From Actinomycetota bacterium (lineage in GTDB: Bacteria > Actinomycetota > Thermoleophilia > UBA2241): DNA of 18,751 nucleotides. A program made the position numbers and the translations under genes. Within the stretch, counting starts at the first letter, position 1. The number at the start of each line of letters is the position of its first letter. This document shows, piece after piece, positions 14,201-18,751 of this stretch. Location of the stretch: positions 1 through 18,751 of the forward strand of contig PLTW01000250.1 of assembly GCA_003164655.1 (NCBI GenBank). Direction: 5' to 3'. The notes below the pieces were generated by a model. That model made no database searches, was not told the DNA's origin, and worked only from the letters and a program-made list of their open reading frames with translations.

Positions 14201-14960
14201 CCTCGCCTCTTCGCTGTCGTTGGCGCTCGAGAACGCCAGCCTCTACGAGGCCCAGCGCACCATAGCCACGACCCTCCAGCAGAACTTTCTCCACGAGCTG
14301 CCCGTCGTGGCCGGCCTCGACCTCGGCGCGGTCTCCAGGCCGGCCAACGAACCCGAGCTCGTGGGCGGTGACTTCAGCGACGTGTTCGTGGTCGACGACC
14401 GCCACGTTGTGGTGTTGATCGGCGACGTGGCCGGCAAGGGCGTGCGAGCCGCCGGTCTGACCGAGACGGTGCGCAGCACCGTGAGAGCGCTCGCCACGAT
14501 CGATTCGTCGCCGGACTTCATCCTGGCCAAGACCAACGAGCTTCTGCTGCGCTACGACTCAGGCGAGCCTCACGTCACCGCCTTTCTGGCGGTCCTCGAC
14601 CCCCACACGGGGCATGTGAGCTACGCGAGCGCCGGCCATCCGGCGCCCATCCATCTCGGCGCCTTCACCTGTGCGCCGCTCGTCGTGGCCTACGGACCGC
14701 CGCTGGGCTCCTTCGAGCGGCCCTACGCCAGCGGCCACGCGATGCTCACGCTCGAGGACTACCTCGTGCTCTACACCGACGGCGTCACCGAGGCTCGCCG
14801 CGAGGGTGATCTGTTCGGCGAGCAGCGGCTGCTGGAGGCCGTCTCGGGCCTGCGCGGACGCTCGGCCCACGAGGCCGCCGCAGGCGTGCGCGACGCCGCT
14901 TTCGCCTTCGCCGGAAGGCTGCGCGACGACCTTCAGGTGGTGGTCGTGAGGCTGGCCTAG
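11298..14960 (+). CDS. Multi-sensor SpoIIE-type serine/threonine phosphatase with RsbW-like ATPase domain, 1220 aa
   Basis: Domains in order: HATPase_c of anti-sigma-kinase type (about 31-152; EEACANAIRHSG, DHGRGFD, GRGLFII); PAS (180-290); PAS (307-420); a coiled coil (425-475) with three EELQAQT heptads; GAF (480-640), GAF (653-818) and GAF (820-988); PP2C/SpoIIE (990-1220) with metal ligands D1025 (GGDFSD), D1043 (GDVAGKG), D1161 (YTDGVTEA) and D1210-D1211 (LRDDLQ). Such proteins dephosphorylate STAS anti-anti-sigma factors in partner-switching circuits, while the RsbW-like domain can phosphorylate them or bind sigma. No transmembrane segment is seen, so it is a cytosolic sensor of small ligands or redox state. 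ATG 11298 lacks a clear ribosome site; in-frame TTG 11343 follows TAGGGAG and may be the true start (1205 aa). No STAS or sigma gene adjoins. Confidence 0.93.
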   Translation: MVAVPAFKQRHVGSQLSQRRVAPQAAPPRLHFRVPPEPSHLLRARERMRDYLRQYCRAGALIDDVVLCVEEACANAIRHSGSPDDIEITLRFTRTKILATVTDHGRGFDVESFDPQLPPDPGAEHGRGLFIIATLMDSLELRLDGGLEVRMARRGAAHCEPLPLESGLGEPRGSDQLGHREARTRAMLEEIDEGFVALDWEYRYVYANEPACRLLGRSRDELLGRRLLALFPKLRGSELERIFWAAMELGSPAAMEWWSPVIDGWVEVRVYPTPAGVTAYFHDITARKRSETERQRAADDLRESQARFRALFESIQESFYLAEIVGDSDGAPRDFRYLEVNPAFEKLMDHERDRLVGRLASEVVPDLDSAWVAVLAEVADTGEPARYSQYSEVFERQFEILVFRPAARQVGVLVADITERTQAECERERLIAELQERDGELQVQSEELQAQTEELQAQTEELQAQTEKLGVQAESLGERARLAESLNAIEHRVHAALDIEAVLQAALDEAVRALALDAGVIAMREEPAWVIRRQYGLAAEDVGVRLTEQEAPNATGAMTAGEPLAVSDTMAGSATVVGFAGAHDLRSVLAVPLIVRGRVIGCLLLYGRQVRRFDEVETDFGRKLGATVSLAIENARLLEAELAARRGEAERAARLAVLKEIADRAASSLDSRAVASAVVDSVHCLLAARQVQIRLVSDDALLLESAASVDPDGMLERLGALPVDSDTETAVCFRSAARSIGEDVGASLISDESRQNALDAGVHSYVLVPLVVSGQVVGTFYVAWTRPRRFATEELSFIEAVAAQSATGLENARRFERERRLAAMNAALSAIDRAIHSLLDVAEIVQTALREGAAVLGSETAGLSIHDDEAARFRVAYVHNYPQDRVGILIPDHHDTHGVEAMRTGRTLAVSDTRDDPRVVPELMAAWSIKSVICAPLVVRGRPVAVVYYNYHATAHRFSEQEVDFVTNLASSLSLALENASLYEAQRTIATTLQQNFLHELPVVAGLDLGAVSRPANEPELVGGDFSDVFVVDDRHVVVLIGDVAGKGVRAAGLTETVRSTVRALATIDSSPDFILAKTNELLLRYDSGEPHVTAFLAVLDPHTGHVSYASAGHPAPIHLGAFTCAPLVVAYGPPLGSFERPYASGHAMLTLEDYLVLYTDGVTEARREGDLFGEQRLLEAVSGLRGRSAHEAAAGVRDAAFAFAGRLRDDLQVVVVRLA
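12633..12695 (+). repeat. Three perfect 21-bp tandem repeats within the phosphatase gene
   Basis: The unit GAAGAGCTGCAGGCGCAGAC+C occurs at 12633-12653, 12654-12674 and 12675-12695 without a mismatch. It encodes EELQAQT three times. A degenerate copy precedes it (12612-12632, GELQVQS). The unit length equals one coiled-coil heptad, so copy-number change would alter the length of the signalling helix without breaking the frame. Confidence 0.95.
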
Positions 14961-16690
14961 AGCGCTCGTCGGGAGGTCGCCGACTGCGACGCTCTCTGCG
15001 CCATGGCCTGTTCGATGGCCTGCGCCAGCTTGACGCGAGCCGTCTCGAAGACGGCCGGCGAGGTCGTGTACTTGGGAAAGTCGAACACGTGCCCGTAGGT
15101 GATCCTGTAGGGGTACGAAGTGACGCTTTTGACGACCGAGTCGACGAAGCCGGTCCCGCAGAGACTGGTCGCCAGCTTGAGGTACTCGAGATCCTGAAAG
15201 CCGTCGCGCAGCGCCTCGAGTCGTAGCGACGACACCGGCGGTGCGTCTCTGTCGTCCAGACCGTAGCGGGGGTAATAGCCGGGGTAGATGAGGCAGGCCT
15301 CACCATTGGCGACGCGGCCGTCCGGGTACTGAAACGACAGCGGATCCTGATAGGGGTCGCGATTGCCCTTGCCGGTGCGCGCCGCGCCCCAGCGGTTGAC
15401 GCCCCAGTAGAGCATGCCGTCGACGTGCCATTGGTACATCAGCCAGCCCCAGACCTGCTCGTCGGCCAGCGACTTGTCGATCACGAAGCTGGGCAGCTTG
15501 GCGACCGAGGAGTTGTAGTAGGGATACCACCACACCTGGGCGCCTCTGGCCTGGAGCTTGCGCAGCACGGGCACCCGGCCAAAGAAGTAGAAGTAGCGCA
15601 CGCACCAGATGTCGACGTCGTTCCAGAGAAACCGGTTGGCCGGCAGCAGCGGGCCCAGGCTGGTGGGCCGCGGGTCGTCGGTGAGCAGAAAATCGGCGCG
15701 AAACCCGGCCCGGGCACTTGCCTTGTGGAGCGTGCGCGCCAGCGCGTCAGCGGCCTTTTCGGCGGCCGTCGAGGTCGGTTCGTCCATGGGGTGGGCGATC
15801 AGCTTGTTCTGCCAGCCGTTCGCCTTGAAGACGCGGCAGACGTTGGCGAGATAGTTCAGCAGAGCCGAGTTGCCCGACTTCAGTCTCCACGAGTACTGGG
15901 GCCACCAGTCGACCCAGGGTGCGACGATGGTCGTGAGGTCGAGTCCGTCCGTCCCCAGGTAGGGATCGAGGCCGCGGGCATACGGCCCCGCGGCGATGCT
16001 GCCGTCGGCCTGCGTACGGGGCACGACCCTGGGCATCTGCGGGGTCACGCCGTGCTGTGCGAGCATCGCGTAGTCGGCGACCTGACTGCCGCCAAGCGTC
16101 CTGAAGTCGACGCCGAAGGCGGTGCGCACGCTCAAGCGCTGCCAGCCGAAGCTCCACACCCGCAGCCGGACCGCCAGCGAGACGCGCTCGGCACCGTTCG
16201 AGACTTCGAGGTTGCCGGTGTAGGCGCCGGCGGCAGCCTGGTAGGGCACGTGGAGCAGCACGTACAGTGAGGAGCTGCCGCCCGGCACAGTAAGAACCTG
16301 GCCGAAGTCTCGCGGCAGCAGGGGATCGGGGTACAGACCGGGCTTGGACCCGGCGCCCGAGGTCGGGCGGCGGATGCGGACGAACGCCACCTGGTCGAGA
16401 ACGGCATTGGCAGTGAGAAGCGAGTCGCTGCCGGCGGACCAGGTCACGGTGACCTTGCGCTGGACGTCGCCCCGCAGGCCGACGATCAGGCCCTCGTACT
16501 CACCGCCCGCGGCCGTCAGGTCGGCGACGTGCTGCGTGCCGGGCCTGGTGGTTGGAAACACGCGCGTGGTGCCCAGCGCGGTCCACACGGCGGCCTGGGC
16601 CGGCGGGACGAACGCCAGCAACACACAGGCCGCTGCGAACGCGATCACCGTCATACCGACGACCGAGTGAGCGCCGACCGACCTCTGCAT
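14957..16690 (-). CDS. Secreted DUF4091 / GH123-like glycoside hydrolase domain protein, 577 aa
   Basis: Residues 1-34 form a signal peptide: basic start, hydrophobic core MTVIAFAAACVLLAFV, and a cleavage-like PAQAA. Residues about 35-190 are a beta-sandwich. Residues about 195-500 resemble the DUF4091 TIM-barrel related to GH123 beta-N-acetylgalactosaminidases. The barrel includes D303-E304 in AHPMDEPT, the position of the GH123 Asp-Glu pair used in substrate-assisted catalysis, and aromatic-rich strands (WWPQYSW, WCVRYFYFFG, WWYPYYN, WGWLMYQW) typical of sugar-binding clefts. A LRDGFQDLEYL motif near the C-terminus is also typical of the family. It probably acts outside the membrane on a glycan. 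ATG 16690 has only AAGG close by; a better AGGAGG lies 17 nt away. Its stop overlaps that of the convergent phosphatase gene. Substrate unknown. Confidence 0.85.
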   Translation of the reverse strand: MQRSVGAHSVVGMTVIAFAAACVLLAFVPPAQAAVWTALGTTRVFPTTRPGTQHVADLTAAGGEYEGLIVGLRGDVQRKVTVTWSAGSDSLLTANAVLDQVAFVRIRRPTSGAGSKPGLYPDPLLPRDFGQVLTVPGGSSSLYVLLHVPYQAAAGAYTGNLEVSNGAERVSLAVRLRVWSFGWQRLSVRTAFGVDFRTLGGSQVADYAMLAQHGVTPQMPRVVPRTQADGSIAAGPYARGLDPYLGTDGLDLTTIVAPWVDWWPQYSWRLKSGNSALLNYLANVCRVFKANGWQNKLIAHPMDEPTSTAAEKAADALARTLHKASARAGFRADFLLTDDPRPTSLGPLLPANRFLWNDVDIWCVRYFYFFGRVPVLRKLQARGAQVWWYPYYNSSVAKLPSFVIDKSLADEQVWGWLMYQWHVDGMLYWGVNRWGAARTGKGNRDPYQDPLSFQYPDGRVANGEACLIYPGYYPRYGLDDRDAPPVSSLRLEALRDGFQDLEYLKLATSLCGTGFVDSVVKSVTSYPYRITYGHVFDFPKYTTSPAVFETARVKLAQAIEQAMAQRASQSATSRRAL

Positions 16691-16907
16691 GAGCCTTGAC
16701 GTGGGGGCCTCCTGACCAGCTGTGCCGCGTTGCGGCCGAGCTACCCGAGGTCTATCGGCTCAGAGCCGGCCGCGCTTGACCGACGAAGCTCGGATCGGCG
16801 ACGCGAGCGGATCGCGGGGCAGGGGAGTGGATTCACCGATGTCAACCTTCAGGACCCGGCCGGCTACGCCAAAGTCACGGCTTTCGACTATACTCAACCT
16901 TGCAGAT

Positions 16908-16935
16908 ATCATACCTTGTCTTTGCGGGATCTCCA
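16908..16935 (-). promoter_or_regulatory. Candidate minus-strand promoter for the glycosidase-like gene
   Basis: Read on the minus strand, TGGAGA (16935-16930; 4 of 6 to TTGACA), a 16-nt spacer and TATGAT (16913-16908; 5 of 6 to TATAAT) lie in the AT-rich patch. The start would be near 16900, leaving a leader of about 210 nt before ATG 16690, which is long. Moderate to weak support. Confidence 0.3.
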
Positions 16936-16971
16936 GGAAGTTGACCATGCGTGCCTTCGACACTGTCGTTC

Positions 16972-17005
16972 GTCTCCGTAGAGGCGCGGCCGCCGCGCAC
17001 GAGAC
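16972..17005 (+). promoter_or_regulatory. Nested inverted repeats in the leader of the radical SAM gene
   Basis: GCGCGG (16984-16989), CCG and CCGCGC (16993-16998) form a perfect 6-bp stem. It is enclosed by GTCTC (16972-16976) and GAGAC (17001-17005). If transcribed, this would fold about 50 nt before GTG 17052, which has no ribosome-binding site of its own. Function unknown. Confidence 0.3.
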
Positions 17006-17051
17006 AGGGTCCGCCGCGGGGCGCGCCGGCTTGCGATCAGCGGCGTTGTAG

Positions 17052-18410
17052 GTGACGGCCCTTCCCGACCGGTTGCCGGTCTCCAAGTCTGAGCGTCTTC
17101 TTACGCACGTCATGAACTGGCAGAACCGGCGCCAGCTTCAGCAGCAGCCGTTCGATGGGCCGCGCATCCCCGACCCGGAGCCCGACGTCAGGTACATGCT
17201 GTACGCGCACGTGCCGTTCTGCGAACAGCTCTGTCCCTACTGCAGCTTCAACCGCTACCCGTATCGCGAGGGGTTGGCGCGCCGCTACTTTCGCACCCTG
17301 CGCGAGGAGCTGCGTCTGGTCGCCGACCAGGGCTACGACTTCACGTCGCTCTACGTCGGCGGGGGCACGCCCACCCAGCCGATCGACGAGCTCTGCGCCA
17401 CCATCGACCTGGCGCGCGAGCTCTTCTCCATAACCGAAGTGAGCTGCGAGACGAACCCCAATCACCTGACGCGAGAGTACGCCGATGTGCTGGCGCCGCG
17501 CGTGCAGCGCCTGTCGGTCGGCGTGCAGTCGTTCGACGACGGTCTGCTGCGCCAGATGGAACGGTTCGACAAGTATGGTTCCGGCAGCTGGGCGCTGCGG
17601 CGTCTGCAGGCGCTGGCCGGAGAGTTCCAGTCGCTCAACGTCGACATCATCTTCAATTTTCCCGGCCAGACCGACGCCATGCTGCGACGCGACATCGAGC
17701 TGGTCAAAGAAAGCGGGTGCGACCAGGCCACGTTCTACCCGCTCATGGCCTCCCGCGCCGTGGCGCGCACGCTGGCCCGCACGGCCGGTCGCGTCGACCC
17801 AAGGCGTGAGCATCGCTGCTTCGATCTGCTCAGCGACGAGCTGAGCGACGCCTTCGAGCCCGTTTCGGCATGGACGTTCTCGCGCCGCCGCGGAGGGCTG
17901 CTCGACGAATACATCCTCGATTACGAGCAGTACGTCGGGGTGGGCTCGGGTGCGTTCAGCTTTCTGCGCGGCGGCCTGTACGTCGAGACCTTCTCGCTGT
18001 TCGACTATCAGGCTGCGGTGGTCGCCGGCCGCACCGGGGTGACCGGCTTTCGGCAGTTCTCGCGTCGTGATCAGATGCGCTACCGCTTTCTCATGGAGCT
18101 CTTTGGCATGCGCCTCGACAAGCGCCGCTTTCTGACCGATTTCGGCGTTCCCGTGGAGCGCGCCCTGCCGCTCGAAATGGCATTCATGCGCCTGAGTCGC
18201 GCGTTTTGCGACGAGACCGAACACGAGCTGCGGCTCACCTCGAAGGGCCGCTACCTTCTGCTGGCCATGATGCGCCAGTTCTTCGTGGGCGTGAACAACG
18301 TGCGCGACAGGGCGCGGGCGGCGCTTCCCGATGGTCAGTGGGAGCTGCACTTCGGCGCCGACACCGTGGCGCCAGTGGCCTCGTCACCCGGCGAGAGCGG
18401 CCTGATCTGA
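17052..18410 (+). CDS. HemW/HemN-like radical SAM protein, 452 aa
   Basis: The radical SAM cluster motif is HVPFCEQLCPYCSF (C57, C61, C64). It is followed by the SAM-binding GGGTPTQPI, the ETNPNHLT strand and the RLSVGVQSFDDGLLRQM segment characteristic of the HemN/HemW group. The C-terminal region (about 330-420) resembles the HemN_C domain. True HemN has a further Cys two residues after the cluster motif (C71 in E. coli); here it is Ser, as in HemW-type proteins. A role in heme handling or another radical reaction is therefore likelier than coproporphyrinogen III decarboxylation. GTG 17052 is the first possible start, since a stop lies immediately upstream, but it has no ribosome site. ATG 17112 is an alternative that keeps the whole core. 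No heme genes adjoin, and the substrate is unknown. Confidence 0.87.
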   Translation: MTALPDRLPVSKSERLLTHVMNWQNRRQLQQQPFDGPRIPDPEPDVRYMLYAHVPFCEQLCPYCSFNRYPYREGLARRYFRTLREELRLVADQGYDFTSLYVGGGTPTQPIDELCATIDLARELFSITEVSCETNPNHLTREYADVLAPRVQRLSVGVQSFDDGLLRQMERFDKYGSGSWALRRLQALAGEFQSLNVDIIFNFPGQTDAMLRRDIELVKESGCDQATFYPLMASRAVARTLARTAGRVDPRREHRCFDLLSDELSDAFEPVSAWTFSRRRGGLLDEYILDYEQYVGVGSGAFSFLRGGLYVETFSLFDYQAAVVAGRTGVTGFRQFSRRDQMRYRFLMELFGMRLDKRRFLTDFGVPVERALPLEMAFMRLSRAFCDETEHELRLTSKGRYLLLAMMRQFFVGVNNVRDRARAALPDGQWELHFGADTVAPVASSPGESGLI

Positions 18411-18425
18411 GCGTGCGGCGTGCGG

Positions 18426-18445
18426 CAGGCGCGGTCATGCGCCTG
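18426..18445 (+). terminator. Hairpin after the radical SAM gene
   Basis: CAGGCGC (18426-18432), GGTCAT and GCGCCTG (18439-18445) form a perfect 7-bp stem with a 6-nt loop, 15 nt after the stop codon. There is no T-tract. It lies inside a segment that resembles the 3' end of the phosphatase gene. Confidence 0.4.
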
Positions 18446-18466
18446 GCCTAGAGCGCGGTCGTCGGG
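18431..18466 (+). repeat. Near-copy of the phosphatase stop-codon region (14940-14973)
   Basis: Bases 14940-14973 and 18431-18466 align over 34 columns with 4 mismatches and one 2-nt insertion, including an exact 14-base core ending in AGAGCGC. In one frame the second copy reads AVMRLA-stop, like the phosphatase end VVVRLA-stop. It may be the tail of a decayed second phosphatase gene or a short dispersed repeat. Confidence 0.45.
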
Positions 18467-18560
18467 TGTGCCGAAGAGCCCGTGCGCTCGCCGGTGGACG
18501 TCGCCAACGCGGATCGGCTGAAGAAGAGCAGCGAAGCGGCCGATACCTACCAGGGACGCG

Positions 18561-18582
18561 CCGTCGGCCACTCACCCGACGG
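18561..18582 (+). promoter_or_regulatory. Hairpin in the leader of the lipoprotein gene
   Basis: CCGTCGG (18561-18567) and CCGACGG (18576-18582) pair perfectly over 7 bp with an 8-nt loop. Just upstream, ATCGGC and GCCGAT (about 18514-18543) form another 6-bp stem. Both lie in the 251-nt spacer before the lipoprotein. I could not match a known riboswitch class. Confidence 0.3.
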
Positions 18583-18661
18583 GGGCGCTGCCGCAGGCAG
18601 GAACTGCCACGAAGTGCCGGCGCTTCTTGTGGACCCACTCATCAGGAGGGCAGAAAGCCCG

Positions 18662-18751
18662 ATGCGTACTTCGCGACTCGCCGGCGTTCTCGCGGCAGTC
18701 GGTCTGCTGGGCGCTCTCTGCGGCTGCGCCGCCGCCAAGTCCGGCACAGCG
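18662..18751 (+). CDS. N-terminus of a lipoprotein, cut by the window end
   Basis: ATG at 18662 follows AGGAGGG, about 12 nt upstream. Thirty codons are visible. They start MRTSRLAGVLAAVGLLGALC and continue GCAAAKSGTA. This is a basic start, a hydrophobic core and a lipobox-like LCGC with the modified Cys at residue 22. It should be exported and lipid-anchored. Substrate-binding proteins of transporters often look like this, but nothing beyond the signal can be seen, so no function is given. Confidence 0.75.
   Translation, partial: MRTSRLAGVLAAVGLLGALCGCAAAKSGTA

Larger units (their letters stand above)
16691..17051. other. Divergent intergenic region, 361 bp, with an AT-richer centre
   Basis: This stretch separates the secreted glycosidase-like gene (minus) from the radical SAM gene (plus). 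16880-16925 is clearly more AT-rich than its surroundings and holds TATACT (16889-16894, plus strand) and a minus-strand TATGAT. The right third is GC-rich with nested inverted repeats leading to GTG 17052. Frames here are not convincing genes. Confidence 0.5.

Noticed and set aside
15425..16270. Plus-strand open frame inside the glycosidase-like gene
   Set aside because: It is antisense to a gene with a signal peptide and family motifs. Its composition (Gly/Val/His-rich) is typical of shadow frames.
18411..18661. Known riboswitch class (cobalamin, c-di-GMP, TPP, Moco, glycine)
   Set aside because: I looked for the conserved boxes of each class and found none intact. The segment GCCACT near 18566 alone is not enough for a cobalamin call.
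1..18751. CRISPR array, insertion sequence, tRNA or rRNA gene
   Set aside because: No spaced direct repeats, transposase motifs, terminal inverted repeats or cloverleaf-like segments were seen. The only tandem repeat is the in-frame heptad repeat in the phosphatase gene.

Overview
The window comes from a high-GC bacterium with GC-rich third codon positions and frequent GTG/TTG starts. The mixture suggests an anaerobic or facultatively anaerobic Actinomycetota lineage. For that lineage speak a SpoIIE-type phosphatase with an RsbW-like domain, a BltR-like MerR relic, a Cys-less DksA/TraR-like protein and a two-PRC-barrel protein. A Desulfovibrio-type molybdenum aldehyde oxidoreductase with its iron-sulfur partner points to anaerobic metabolism. 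The taxonomic placement is inference; no rRNA or other marker gene is present.

Layout. 1-947 is the 3' part of an M20 zinc amidohydrolase. 1157-2479 is a tight + strand run of three uncharacterised genes. 2761-3219 is an internally shortened MerR regulator, probably a relic. 3261-3776 (minus) is a two-helix membrane protein. 4143-4487 is a DksA/TraR-like protein without zinc cysteines, convergent with a PRC-barrel protein (4565-5224, minus). A 45-codon reading frame (5275-5412, minus) may precede the PRC gene. 5413-5899 is mostly unexplained but carries a promoter-like element with an inverted repeat around its -35.

The most informative region is 5900-11219, a three-gene operon. It encodes a 909-aa molybdopterin aldehyde oxidoreductase close to Desulfovibrio gigas Mop over its whole length, a 795-aa flavin/iron-sulfur protein with two complete CCG (HdrB/D-type) domains, and a 60-aa two-CxxC protein. 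The last two match what I recall as the dicluster-binding oxidoreductase and the DVU_1557-family redox protein. The likely logic is that electrons from aldehyde (or related) oxidation at the Mo centre pass through two [2Fe-2S] clusters into the flavin/CCG protein, with the small protein as an accessory or carrier. A hairpin directly follows the operon.

Downstream, 11298-14960 encodes a 1220-aa sensor phosphatase (RsbW-like ATPase, 2 PAS, coiled coil with three perfect 21-bp repeats, 3 GAF, PP2C). Its stop codon overlaps that of a convergent secreted GH123/DUF4091-like protein (14957-16690, minus). After a 361-bp divergent intergenic region comes a HemW/HemN-like radical SAM protein (17052-18410). 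A structured 251-nt spacer then leads to the first 30 codons of a lipoprotein cut by the window end. That spacer begins with a near-copy of the phosphatase stop region.
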